Assembly: GCA_018241665.1 (NCBI GenBank)
Contig: JAFEDK010000002.1
Span: forward strand, 62,001 to 126,000
From: Pseudomonadota bacterium
Lineage (GTDB): Bacteria; Pseudomonadota; Gammaproteobacteria; Burkholderiales; Rhodocyclaceae
Length of the DNA: 64,000 nucleotides
Reading direction: 5' to 3'
The notes beneath the pieces are model-generated. The model saw only the letters and a program-made list of their open reading frames with translations. It did not search any database and was not told where the DNA came from. The number at the start of each line of letters is the position of its first letter. Positions within the stretch are counted from its first letter, which is position 1. Shown in pieces: positions 45,902 through 53,462 of this stretch. The translations under genes were made by a program, and so were the position numbers.

Positions 45902-45907
45902 ATTATA
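45902..45907 (-). promoter_or_regulatory. -10 element upstream of uppP
   Basis: Minus-strand TATAAT (45907-45902), 35 nt upstream of the uppP ATG; the -35 is poor. A small inverted repeat GTGCT-TTGC-AGCAC (45923-45936) sits where the -35 would be, which could be an activator site or chance. Confidence 0.45.
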
Positions 45908-46028
45908 GCGTTTGTATATCTTGTGCTTTGCAGCACGGGAGCATGTAATTCATCACGATCGGCATCGAGATGCCTGAGTTGGGAAGTGACGGCTTCAGCC
46001 ATTTATGAGAATCTGTGGTTGAAACGGC

Positions 46029-46046
46029 AAAATTGTTAAAATTGTT
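46029..46046 (+). repeat. 9-bp tandem repeat in the HD-GYP gene leader
   Basis: AAAATTGTT occurs twice in tandem, ending 8 nt before the ATG at 46055, in a strikingly AT-rich patch without Shine-Dalgarno sequence. The 5/6 -10 match TTTAAT (46045-46050) overlaps its 3' end. Confidence 0.6.
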
Positions 46047-46054
46047 TAATCTGA

Positions 46055-47269
46055 ATGCTCAAAAAGATTTCCGTTAGCCGCCTGAAGCCGGGGATGTTCG
46101 TCCACGAACTGTGTGGGGACTGGATGTCGCATCCTTTCTGGCGTGCCCAGTTCCTGCTCAAGGGCGAGGACCTGCACCGCATCGTCGATGCCGGTATCCA
46201 GCATGTCTATATCGATACCGATCGCGGCCTCGATGACCAGGACGCAGTGGCTGCAACCGAGGTGCAGGCGGCGGTCGAGGAAGAACTGCAGGCCTTGCTG
46301 GCGACGCCTGACGATCATGTGCTGCGGGTGCCGGTCCATGAAGAGATGGCGCGGGCGCGCAAGGTGCACGAGCAGGCCCATAAGGTCGTGCGCACGATGA
46401 TGAGCGATGTCCGCCTGGGGCGGGCGGTGTCCTTGGAGGATGCGGAGCCGGTGGTCGAGGCAATCACCGGGTCGGTGCTGCGCAACAGCGGTGCCTTGCT
46501 CGGGCTGATCGGCATCAAGAACAAGGACGACTACACCTTCCTGCATTCGGTCAGCGTGTGCACGCTGATGATCGCCTTCGGCCGCTCCCTTGGCCTGAGT
46601 GGCGACGAACTGCGCCAGGGCGGAATCGGCGGCCTGCTGCACGATATTGGCAAGATGCGGGTGCCCGATTCAGTGCTGAACAAGCCCGGCCGTCTGACCG
46701 ATGCGGAGTTCGAGATGATCAAGCGCCATCCCGGTGACGGCCATGCGGTGCTGCTGGAGACGCCGGGGATCGGTCCGGTGCCGCTGGATATCACGCGGCA
46801 TCACCACGAGCGTCTGGATGGCCATGGTTATCCGGACAAGCTTTCCGGTGATGCGATTTCTACGATGGCGCGGATGGCGGCGATCGTCGATGTCTACGAT
46901 GCGATCACGGCCGACCGCTGCTATCACAAGGGACTGCCGGCGGCCGAGGCGCTGCGCAAGATGTGGGAGTGGAGCGCCGACCACTTCGACCAGAAGCTCC
47001 TGCAGGCTTTCATGCGCTGTGTCGGTATCTATCCGGTGGGCAGCCTGGTGCGCCTCGAGTCCGGGCGGCTTGGGGTGGTGGTCGAGCAGAACGAGGGCAG
47101 CCTGCTGACTCCCAGGCTGCGGGTCTTCTTTTCGACGCGCTCGAATGGCTATATCAAGCCGGAACTGCTGGACCTGTCCCGTCGGCCGGGAAACGCGGAC
47201 CGGATCATTTCGGCCGAGGCGCCGGAGAAGTGGGGCGTTGATCCCCGGCGCTTCCTGCTGCTGGAATGA
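46055..47269 (+). CDS. HD-GYP domain cyclic-di-GMP phosphodiesterase with DUF3391
   Basis: Predicted c-di-GMP phosphodiesterase, 404 residues, cytoplasmic. N-terminal DUF3391-like domain (about 1-125), then HD-GYP domain (about 130-345). The catalytic HD is HDIGK at 196-200, and the second motif HHHERLDGHGYP (249-260) contains the GYP signature. His164 in FLHSVSV is the upstream metal ligand. All metal ligands expected for activity are visible. There is no sensor domain, so DUF3391 presumably regulates it. The start has no Shine-Dalgarno but is preceded by a 9-bp tandem repeat. It converges on DUF2789 with a 3-nt gap. Confidence 0.92.
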   Translation: MLKKISVSRLKPGMFVHELCGDWMSHPFWRAQFLLKGEDLHRIVDAGIQHVYIDTDRGLDDQDAVAATEVQAAVEEELQALLATPDDHVLRVPVHEEMARARKVHEQAHKVVRTMMSDVRLGRAVSLEDAEPVVEAITGSVLRNSGALLGLIGIKNKDDYTFLHSVSVCTLMIAFGRSLGLSGDELRQGGIGGLLHDIGKMRVPDSVLNKPGRLTDAEFEMIKRHPGDGHAVLLETPGIGPVPLDITRHHHERLDGHGYPDKLSGDAISTMARMAAIVDVYDAITADRCYHKGLPAAEALRKMWEWSADHFDQKLLQAFMRCVGIYPVGSLVRLESGRLGVVVEQNEGSLLTPRLRVFFSTRSNGYIKPELLDLSRRPGNADRIISAEAPEKWGVDPRRFLLLE

Positions 47270-47272
47270 GCT

Positions 47273-47512
47273 TCAGCCTGCGGCGCGTAACTGCACGTCG
47301 AGGGTGTCGATCACCGCGCTCCAGTCCGCGTCCTCGGCGATCTCCGTTTTGAGGAATGCCGCCTGGACGGGAGACCAGAAGGGCGCCTCGCTCAGGGGGA
47401 CGTCGTGGGGTAACGGCGCATGGGTGGCGATGAAGGCATCAATCGCGCCGCTGTCGTTGGGCAGCCCGAGCTGGGCGAACAGGTTGGCGATGTTGTGGAT
47501 GTTCGATTCCAT
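47273..47512 (-). CDS. DUF2789 family protein
   Basis: Small soluble protein of 79 residues. It matches the DUF2789 pattern: N-terminal NIHNIANLFAQLGLPNDSGAI, then LSEAPFWSPVQAAFLKTEI and ADWSAVIDTLDVQLR. GGGAGA 6 nt upstream of the ATG supports the start. Function unknown. It is convergent with the HD-GYP gene and divergent from the heme protein gene. Confidence 0.88.
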   Translation of the reverse strand: MESNIHNIANLFAQLGLPNDSGAIDAFIATHAPLPHDVPLSEAPFWSPVQAAFLKTEIAEDADWSAVIDTLDVQLRAAG

Positions 47513-47607
47513 GACGATCTCCCGATGTTGGTGATGGGGGCTATCGTTGGTCCGATCAGGAGGGAGCAGGTTCCCCAGGCTGGCGCAGTTGGCACGACAT
47601 CTTGTAT

Positions 47608-47623
47608 ATTAGATTATTCTAAT
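47608..47623 (+). promoter_or_regulatory. palindrome over the promoter of the heme-protein gene
   Basis: ATTAGA-TTAT-TCTAAT, perfect 6-bp arms with a 4-nt centre. It overlaps a proposed -10 (GATTAT, 47612-47617), which is 17 nt from a good -35 (TTGGCA, 47589-47594). It lies 16 nt upstream of the ATG and is a candidate operator. Confidence 0.45.
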
Positions 47624-47638
47624 TTTTAGGGGTTCGTC

Positions 47639-48205
47639 ATGCGCTGTCTGTTCCTTGTGACGCTTGCCTGTATCGCCGTCAATGCCCAGGCCCAGGACCA
47701 GGAGGCACTCAAGCTCGACACCCGCAAGCAGGCTTTGCCGGTGTTGCCGAAAGTGGTGGCGATGATGAAGGAAACCGTCGTTGCCAAAGGTGCGGTAGAT
47801 GCCATCCCGGTCTGCAAGGACAAGGCTCCGCAGTTGATCAAGGAGCAGTCGGACAAGACCGGCTGGCAGATGCACCGGGTCAGCCTCAAGACGCGTAATC
47901 CAGAGCGGGGTGCGCCGGATGTCTGGGAGGCACGCCAACTGGCCGATTTCAACATCCGCGCGGCTAATGGCGAAAAGCCCGACACGCTGGAGGCCGGTGA
48001 GGTCGTCAGCGAAAACGGCAAGCAGGTCTATCGCTACATCAAGGCCATCCCGGTCGGGGAAGTGTGCCTGGCCTGCCACGGTGCGCGAGAGGGACTGGAT
48101 GCAGCGCTGAAGGATCAATTGGCGCGCAGCTACCCGCACGACCGGGCCGTGGATTATCAGCTGGGCCAGATTCGTGGCGCCCTGAGCGTGCGTCGCCCGC
48201 TATAG
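47639..48205 (+). CDS. exported single-heme c-type protein (DUF3365/Tll0287-like)
   Basis: 188 residues with a signal peptide (MRCLFLVTLACIAVNAQA). The heme-attachment motif CLACH is at 143-147, preceded by YIKAIPVGEV as in the Tll0287/DUF3365 sensor-like family. The domain runs from about 30 to the end, including the NPERGAPDVWEARQL stretch. Such proteins are periplasmic heme sensors or electron carriers; here it is a stand-alone protein. AGGGG at 47628 supports the ATG. It has its own palindrome-covered promoter and may respond to redox or gas signals (inference). Confidence 0.9.
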   Translation: MRCLFLVTLACIAVNAQAQDQEALKLDTRKQALPVLPKVVAMMKETVVAKGAVDAIPVCKDKAPQLIKEQSDKTGWQMHRVSLKTRNPERGAPDVWEARQLADFNIRAANGEKPDTLEAGEVVSENGKQVYRYIKAIPVGEVCLACHGAREGLDAALKDQLARSYPHDRAVDYQLGQIRGALSVRRPL

Positions 48206-48260
48206 CGTGTCGGATGCCTGATGGCTGAAACCCGTTGATGCTGTTTGGGACTCCCGTATC

Positions 48261-48638
48261 ATGCGGGCGGTATTCAATTACATGACGAGGTTCAGCTTGA
48301 AAACCCTGGCAACCCTGATGATTCTCGCCGGCCTGGCCGGTTCTGCCGAGGCCTGCAGCCGCTACCACGATGACTGGGGGGGGAGCGACAAGGCGGCCCA
48401 CTTCGGTGTCTCCGCGGCCCTCGGCGTCGGGACCTCCCGGCTCAGTACCGATACCTGGACAGCCTTCGGCCTGGCGCTGATCCCCGGCGTGGCCAAGGAA
48501 ATCTACGATTCCCAGCAGGACTGCAACCGTTTTTCGTGGAAGGACCTGGCCTGGGATGCGGTCGGCGCCTATGTCGGCGTGCGGGCCGGCAACTGGGTGC
48601 TTGGGCCGACCGGGGCGTCTTATCGCCTGAGCTTCTGA
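48261..48638 (+). CDS. YfiM/DUF2279-like exported protein
   Basis: About 125 residues. The hydrophobic N-terminus (LKTLATLMILAGLAGSAEA) looks like a signal peptide; the true start may be the ATG at 48282, which gives a cleaner one. SDKAAHFGVSAALGV, IPGVAKEIYDSQQDCNRFSW and KDLAWDAVGAYVGV match YfiM-type proteins of unknown function. A cysteine follows the signal region (EACSRYHDDW), so a lipoprotein cannot be excluded, though the lipobox is poor. The next gene begins 178 nt downstream. Confidence 0.8.
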   Translation: MRAVFNYMTRFSLKTLATLMILAGLAGSAEACSRYHDDWGGSDKAAHFGVSAALGVGTSRLSTDTWTAFGLALIPGVAKEIYDSQQDCNRFSWKDLAWDAVGAYVGVRAGNWVLGPTGASYRLSF

Positions 48639-48650
48639 AAGGTGTGCGCC

Positions 48651-48682
48651 ATAAGGATTCGCTAAGGGACGCGAACTAGAGT
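48651..48682 (+). promoter_or_regulatory. tandem-repeat operator and -10 of the two-component operon
   Basis: ATAAGG-ATTCG-CTAAGG (48651-48667): a direct repeat with 11-nt period, the spacing used by OmpR/PhoB/PmrA/QseB-type dimers. It is followed after 9 nt by a -10-like TAGAGT (48677-48682). The repeat occupies the -35 region, as in activator-dependent promoters, suggesting autoregulation by the response regulator encoded downstream. Confidence 0.5.
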
Positions 48683-48745
48683 GGTCACCCGCCTCCGCTG
48701 GAGGAGGTGATCGCCGGGAAGCGCGCCGACTTGTGCGATCCTGTC

Positions 48746-48790
48746 CAGCCGCAGGAGGGGAATATCCTCGCCTGCGGCTGTTTTCATTTT
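48746..48790 (+). terminator. intrinsic terminator in the leader of the response-regulator gene
   Basis: CAGCCGCAGG (48746-48755) pairs with CCTGCGGCTG (48771-48780), a perfect 10-bp stem, followed by TTTTCATTTT. It lies 27 nt upstream of the response-regulator ATG. It may terminate the YfiM transcript, or act as an attenuator or end of a small RNA if transcription begins near 48689. A smaller hairpin precedes it at about 48683-48712. Confidence 0.75.
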
Positions 48791-48816
48791 CGTGTCGCCC
48801 GAGGGAGCTGGTCCGG

Positions 48817-49482
48817 ATGCGTGTTCTGTTGGTGGAGGATGACCGCCTGCTGGGCGACGGCGTGAAGGCTGGGCTGACGGGCGCCGGCTTCGCGGTGGAT
48901 TGGGTCCGTGACGGCGAGGCTGCCCTGGCGGCTTTGGGCAGTGAGAGCTTCGCGGCGGTCCTGCTCGATCTCGGCCTGCCACGCAAGGATGGTGTGGCGG
49001 TGCTGGCAACGCTGCGTGCTGCCGGCAACCCGGTGCCGGTGCTGGTGCTGACGGCCCGCGACCAAGTGGCGGACAAGGTCCGCGCCCTCGACCAGGGTGC
49101 AGACGACTATGTGGTCAAGCCCTTTGACCTCGATGAACTAGCAGCTCGACTGCGTGCGCTGGTGAGGCGTTCCCAGGGGCGTGCCGACGCTTGCCTGCGC
49201 CATGGCGAGCTGATCCTCGACCCGGCGGCCCGCACGGTAAGCCTGAAGGGCGAGCCGGTGCTGCTGACCAGCAGGGAGTTCGAGCTGCTGCGCATGCTGC
49301 TCGATGGCGCAGGCCGGGTGCTGACCCGCCGGGTGCTCGACGAGCAGCTCTATGCCTGGGGCGAGGCGGTGGAGAGCAACGCGCTGGAGGTGCATATCCA
49401 CCACCTGCGCCGCAAGCTGGGCAGCGAGCTGATCCGCACCGTGCGCGGGGTGGGCTACATGGTGGACGAGGCGCCGCGGTGA
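48817..49482 (+). CDS. OmpR/PhoB-family response regulator (QseB/PmrA-like)
   Basis: 221 residues. Receiver domain about 1-115 with EDD at 7-9, phosphoacceptor Asp51 in LLDLGLPRKDG, Thr in VLTARD and Lys in VVKPFDLDEL. The winged-helix DNA-binding domain follows (LTSREFELLRMLL, VEVHIHHLRRKLG-type: SNALEVHIHHLRRKLGS, TVRGVGYMV). The closest types are QseB, PmrA and TctD. Stop and next start overlap as GTGA, so kinase and regulator are coupled. A terminator and a repeat operator lie upstream. The neighbouring efflux system is a likely target. Confidence 0.94.
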   Translation: MRVLLVEDDRLLGDGVKAGLTGAGFAVDWVRDGEAALAALGSESFAAVLLDLGLPRKDGVAVLATLRAAGNPVPVLVLTARDQVADKVRALDQGADDYVVKPFDLDELAARLRALVRRSQGRADACLRHGELILDPAARTVSLKGEPVLLTSREFELLRMLLDGAGRVLTRRVLDEQLYAWGEAVESNALEVHIHHLRRKLGSELIRTVRGVGYMVDEAPR

Positions 49483-50861
49483 CGAAGGTTCGCGTCGTCT
49501 ATTCCCTGCGCCGCCGCCTGGTGGCGATGTTGATCGTGGCCGTCGCCGCCCTGTGGAGTCTGTCGGCGGTGGTGGCTTTTCGGATTGCCCATGAGGAGGC
49601 CGACGAACTCTTCGATGCGCAGCTGATGCAGGTGGCGGAAACCCTGCTGGCCATCGTGGCGGCCGGGCAATCGCCCCAGGTCGCCCAGGAAATGGCGGAG
49701 CATCAGCACGCTTATCAGCTGCCGGTTGCATTCCAGGCCCTTGTGCATGACGAGCAAGGGCGCTGGCAGTTGTTGGTGCGTTCCTCGGAGATGCCGGAGC
49801 AGCCGGTGACCGGCAGCACTGGTTTCGAGGAGCGTGAGCTGGATGGTGAGTTATGGCGTTTCGTCACCTTGGACCACGGCCACAGCCCCTACCGGGTGAT
49901 CGTCGGACAAAACCACGGTGCCCGCTATCGCTTGGCCGGCGAGGTGGCCCTGCACCTGCTGCTGCCCATCCTGTTCGGGCTGCCGCTGATCGCGGTGGCC
50001 ATCTGGGCCGTGGTGAGCCGCGCCTTGCGCCCGGTGCATGACGTCGCGACGGCGGTGAGGGGGTTGGACGCGCGCCGCCCTGAGCCGGTGCTGGTTGATG
50101 GCGCATTGCCAGAGGAGATCGCGCCGCTGGTCAGCTCCCTCGATGCGCTGATGTCGCGGGTGACCGAGGCCCTCGATCATGAGCGCCGTTTCACCGCCGA
50201 TGCGGCCCACGAGCTGCGTACGCCGCTGGCCGCCGTCAAGATCCAGGCACAGGTGGCGCGTCGGGCGGCAGAAGAGGGAGTCCGCTCCCACGCCCTCGAT
50301 CAGGTCCTGTCCGGCGTCGAGCGCATGACCCATCTGGTGGAGCAGTTGCTGACCCTGGCCCGCCTGGATCCGGAGGCGCAGGGAGCCGCCGACGCGCCGG
50401 TGGATCTGGCCGAGCTGGCCGAGTCGGTGTGCTCCGTGCTGACGCCGCAGGCGCTGCGGCGGCACCAGAGCCTGGAGCTGGAGCCGGGGGGAGGGCTGGT
50501 GGTGCACGGCAATCGCTGGTGGCTGGAGGTGCTGATACGCAATCTGGTGGACAACGCGCTGCGCTATTCGCCGGAGGGCGGGCGCGTCGTCGTGCAGGTG
50601 GACGAGGGCACGGCCAGCCTGACGATTGCCGACAATGGGCCGGGTATTGCGCCCGAGCTGCGGCAACAGATGCTGACCCGCTTCGCGCGGGGGGCCGGCA
50701 ACGATGCGGACGGCTGCGGGCTGGGGCTGTCGATCGTCGCCCGGATCGTCGAGATCGCCGGCGCCCGGCTGGATTTCGAGCCGGGGTTGCCGCACGACGG
50801 CGGCTGTGGACTGGCGGTGGTCGTGCGTTTCCCCGGGAGGGCCGTGCCGGCGGAGGCCTGA
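49479..50861 (+). CDS. sensor histidine kinase (QseC-like)
   Basis: 460 residues. TM1 about 14-34, periplasmic sensor to about 155, TM2 about 158-180, then a HAMP-like region. The dimerisation/phosphoacceptor box is FTADAAHELRTPLAAV with His244. N-box VDNALRYSPEGG, G1 DNGPGIAP, and G2 GLGLSIV confirm an active kinase. Starts with GTG 49479 overlapping the regulator gene. The signal is unknown; QseC/PmrB relatives sense metals, cationic peptides or hormones. Possibly controls the adjacent efflux system. Confidence 0.93.
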   Translation: MTKVRVVYSLRRRLVAMLIVAVAALWSLSAVVAFRIAHEEADELFDAQLMQVAETLLAIVAAGQSPQVAQEMAEHQHAYQLPVAFQALVHDEQGRWQLLVRSSEMPEQPVTGSTGFEERELDGELWRFVTLDHGHSPYRVIVGQNHGARYRLAGEVALHLLLPILFGLPLIAVAIWAVVSRALRPVHDVATAVRGLDARRPEPVLVDGALPEEIAPLVSSLDALMSRVTEALDHERRFTADAAHELRTPLAAVKIQAQVARRAAEEGVRSHALDQVLSGVERMTHLVEQLLTLARLDPEAQGAADAPVDLAELAESVCSVLTPQALRRHQSLELEPGGGLVVHGNRWWLEVLIRNLVDNALRYSPEGGRVVVQVDEGTASLTIADNGPGIAPELRQQMLTRFARGAGNDADGCGLGLSIVARIVEIAGARLDFEPGLPHDGGCGLAVVVRFPGRAVPAEA

Positions 50862-50926
50862 AGTCGCCCCGTCAGTGCTTTGTCATGGGGATAGAATGAG
50901 GACGTTCCGACCTCGCGATATCCGCC

Positions 50927-52141
50927 ATGAGCGATTCCGATCTGAGCCGTCTGCGCATCGATCACCGGGAGGCGCCGCCGCGCCGTAGCCGCCTATTGAC
51001 GCGAAAGCGCCTGCTGCTGGTTCTGGCATTGCTGCTCGTGGTGCTTGCCGCGCTGACCCTGCGTTTCAATGCGCCGATTAGTGTCGAGGTGGCGACGGTC
51101 GGCGAGGCCTGGCCTTACCAGGGACGCACGGTGCTCAATGCGACCGGCTACGTAGTGCCCCAGCGCAAGGCGGCGGTGGCCTCCAAGGCGACCGGTCGCC
51201 TGGAATGGCTGGGGGTCAGGGAAGGCTCGAAGGTTAGGGCCGGAGAGCTGATTGCCCGGCTTGAGCAGCGGGACGTGCTGGCCCAGGCCGCCCAGGCGGA
51301 AGCCAACGTAGGTGTGGCCCGGGCGGGTATCGGCCAGGCCCGGGCCGAGCTCCATGATGCCGAACTGGCCCTGGGGCGGGCCCGGGACCTGCGTGCCCGC
51401 AACTTCGTGGCCCAGGCCCAGCTCGATCAGGCCGAGGCGCGGGCACTCAAGGCCCGTGCGGCGCTGGGCTCGGCCCAGGCGGCCGAGAAGGCTGCCCAGG
51501 CCGCGCTGCAGGCGGCCCGGGTGGCGGTTACCCAGACGGAGATCCGGGCGCCCTTCGACGGCGTCGTGCTGACCAAGAACGCCAACGTGGGCGACCTCAT
51601 CACCAATTTCTCCGCGGCTGCCGACAGCAAGGGGGCGGTGGTCAGCGTGGCCGACATGGGAACCCTGGAGGTGGAGGCGGACGTCTCCGAAGCCAGTCTC
51701 GCCAAGATCAGTCTGGGCCAGCCCTGCGAGATCCAGCTGGACGCCTTTCCCGAACTGCGTTTCCGCGGGGAGGTGGCCCGTCTGGTGCCAACCGTGGACC
51801 GGGCCAAGGCCAGCGTGCTGACCAAGGTGCGCTTTGTCGATTCCGATCCACGAGTTTTGCCCGAAATGAGCGCCAAGATCGCCTTCCTGTCGGAAGCCGT
51901 CCCGGCGGACGCCCGCACTCCCAGGCCGGCCGTGCATGGGGACGCGATCCAGCAGGTGGACGGCTCGGCGGTGGTGTTCGTCGTGACGGACGGCGTGGCC
52001 CGGCGGAAGTCGGTGCGCGTCGGTGGCCGGATCGGGGAACTCGTCGAGATCCATGGCATCGAGGCAGGAAGTCGCGTGGTCCTGCGTCCGCCCGCATCCC
52101 TCCGGGACGGGGCCGCGGTGAGCGAGGGGACGCGGCAATGA
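50927..52141 (+). CDS. periplasmic adaptor (HlyD/MacA-like) of an ABC efflux system
   Basis: 404 residues: N-terminal anchor helix (about 27-45), a lipoyl-like domain (ATGYVVPQRKAAVASKATGR), a long coiled-coil hairpin rich in Ala (about 115-190, AQAEANVGVARAG, LDQAEARALKARAALGSAQA), then IRAPFDGVVLTKNANVGD and a beta-barrel. That is the standard membrane fusion protein layout. The start ATG (50927) follows the kinase by 65 nt with a possible -10 TAGAAT at 50892-50897. Its stop overlaps the ATPase start (ATGA). It presumably links the ABC permeases to an outer-membrane channel not found here. Confidence 0.92.
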   Translation: MSDSDLSRLRIDHREAPPRRSRLLTRKRLLLVLALLLVVLAALTLRFNAPISVEVATVGEAWPYQGRTVLNATGYVVPQRKAAVASKATGRLEWLGVREGSKVRAGELIARLEQRDVLAQAAQAEANVGVARAGIGQARAELHDAELALGRARDLRARNFVAQAQLDQAEARALKARAALGSAQAAEKAAQAALQAARVAVTQTEIRAPFDGVVLTKNANVGDLITNFSAAADSKGAVVSVADMGTLEVEADVSEASLAKISLGQPCEIQLDAFPELRFRGEVARLVPTVDRAKASVLTKVRFVDSDPRVLPEMSAKIAFLSEAVPADARTPRPAVHGDAIQQVDGSAVVFVVTDGVARRKSVRVGGRIGELVEIHGIEAGSRVVLRPPASLRDGAAVSEGTRQ

Positions 52142-52845
52142 CTGAAGCGGCGGCACTGGCCGTTCGCCTCGGCGATGTGCGCAAGTCCTACCGGCGGGGC
52201 CATCAGGTAGTGCCGGTGCTGGCCGGCATCAGTCTCGACATCGCGGCGGGCGATTTCCTGGCGCTGATGGGGCCGTCGGGGTCGGGAAAGAGCACGCTGC
52301 TGAACCTGATTGCCGGTATCGACCGGGCCGACAGCGGTGAATTGTGGGTGGCCGGAACCGAGCTGGGCTCCCTGAATGACGCGGAACTGGCCGACTGGCG
52401 GGCCCGCACGATCGGTTTCATCTTTCAGTTCTACAACCTGATGCCGGTGCTTGACGCCCGCGAGAACGTGGCACTGCCGTTGTTGCTGACCGGTCTGTCC
52501 GGCCGCGAGCGGCGGGAGCGGGCCGAATTTGCACTGACCATGGTTGGCCTGGCGGACCGCATGGATCACACGCCGGGGGAATTGTCGGGTGGCCAGCAGC
52601 AAAGGGTGGCGATCGCCCGGGCGCTGGTGAGCGATCCGGTGCTGATCGTTGCGGACGAGCCTACCGGCGATCTGGACCGGGACTCTGCCGGTGAGGTGCT
52701 GGCGCTGCTGCAGCGCCTGAACCGGGAGATGGGCAAGACCATCGTGATGGTGACCCACGACCAGCGGGCCGCCGCCGCGGCGCACGCGATCATTCACCTT
52801 GAAAAAGGCGTGCTGTCGCTCAGTGGGGAGCGGAGCGGGCCATGA
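52138..52845 (+). CDS. ABC transporter ATPase (LolD/MacB class)
   Basis: 235 residues. Walker A GPSGSGKST at about 45-53, Q-loop in FIFQFYNLMPVLDARENV, signature LSGGQQQRVAIARAL, Walker B VLIVADEPTGDLD and H-loop MVTHDQ. It is complete and close to the class used by LolD and MacB-type exporters. It overlaps the adaptor by 4 nt. Its own stop is part of ATGA (52842-52845), which would couple to a permease, but the next 450 nt hold an opposite-strand CBS gene and the permeases begin only at 53463. Confidence 0.95.
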   Translation: MTEAAALAVRLGDVRKSYRRGHQVVPVLAGISLDIAAGDFLALMGPSGSGKSTLLNLIAGIDRADSGELWVAGTELGSLNDAELADWRARTIGFIFQFYNLMPVLDARENVALPLLLTGLSGRERRERAEFALTMVGLADRMDHTPGELSGGQQQRVAIARALVSDPVLIVADEPTGDLDRDSAGEVLALLQRLNREMGKTIVMVTHDQRAAAAAHAIIHLEKGVLSLSGERSGP

Positions 52846-52874
52846 GGTCCATCCCCCAGGCCCGCCAGCGGGTT

Positions 52875-53318
52875 TCAGGTGGCCAGGTCGCCGGCGATGT
52901 AGCCGGACAGGTGGTTGATGGTGGCCTGCTGCTGTTCCATCACCGACTTGACCGCGTCGCCGATACTGACGATGCCGACCACCTTGCCGTGGTCTACCAC
53001 CGGCAGGTGGCGCACGTGGTTGTTGGTGATGATGCACATGCAGTCGTCCACCGTGTGGTTGGGCGACACCGTGAGCACGTTGGGTGTCATCAGGTCGCCA
53101 ACCCTGGTGTCCTTGGAGGCGAGACCCTTGAGCACAACCTTCCGGGCGTAGTCCCGTTCGGTGAAGATGCCGGCCAATCGCTCGCCTTCCATGACCAGCA
53201 CCGCGCTGACGTTGTGCTCGGCCATCAGGTGGAGGGCCTGCAGCACGGTGGTGTCGGGCGCCACGGAGTAGCAGGTGGAACCCTTGGTCTGAAGAATCTG
53301 TTGAACCGTTGCAGCCAT
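52875..53318 (-). CDS. CBS-domain protein, on the opposite strand inside an ABC operon
   Basis: 147 residues with two tandem CBS domains (about 8-62 and 74-132). First: LQALHLMAEHNVSAVLVME, GIFTERDYARKV. Second: VGDLMTPNVLTVSPNHTVDD, RHLPVVDHGKVVGIVSIGDA. CBS pairs usually bind adenine nucleotides and regulate a partner protein; here it is a stand-alone module. AAGGAGGG upstream gives a good ribosome site. It reads against the flanking ABC genes, separating ATPase from permeases, so it looks like an insertion. A triple 8-bp repeat (53397-53420) lies upstream of its start. Confidence 0.92.
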   Translation of the reverse strand: MAATVQQILQTKGSTCYSVAPDTTVLQALHLMAEHNVSAVLVMEGERLAGIFTERDYARKVVLKGLASKDTRVGDLMTPNVLTVSPNHTVDDCMCIITNNHVRHLPVVDHGKVVGIVSIGDAVKSVMEQQQATINHLSGYIAGDLAT

Positions 53319-53396
53319 AGTCTCGTACCCTCCTTTTTGTTGGTATCCCCGGGGCCTGCGGCTCTGCGCTGCAGGCTAGTCAGAGTGTATAGATTG

Positions 53397-53420
53397 AGGG
53401 CAAGAGTGCAAGAGCGCAAG
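53397..53420. repeat. triple 8-bp tandem repeat AGNGCAAG
   Basis: AGGGCAAG-AGTGCAAG-AGCGCAAG, three consecutive 8-bp units differing only at the third base. It lies between the CBS gene start and the first permease gene. Could be a short binding array or a replication-slippage product. Confidence 0.6.
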
Positions 53421-53462
53421 CCGCTGTGCGCCGCATCCGGCGCCGCTGACGGGGCTTGAGGA

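Noticed and set aside
48261-48282. Choice of start for the YfiM-like gene
   Set aside because: Neither ATG has a clear ribosome-binding site; kept the first as boundary but noted that 48282 gives a cleaner signal peptide, so no claim is made.
52842-53459. 205-residue plus-strand frame after the ATPase, starting in the ATGA overlap
   Set aside because: It is antisense to a clean CBS-domain gene and has a Val/His/Asp-rich composition without helices; only its first five codons resemble a permease start, and these are discussed as a finding.
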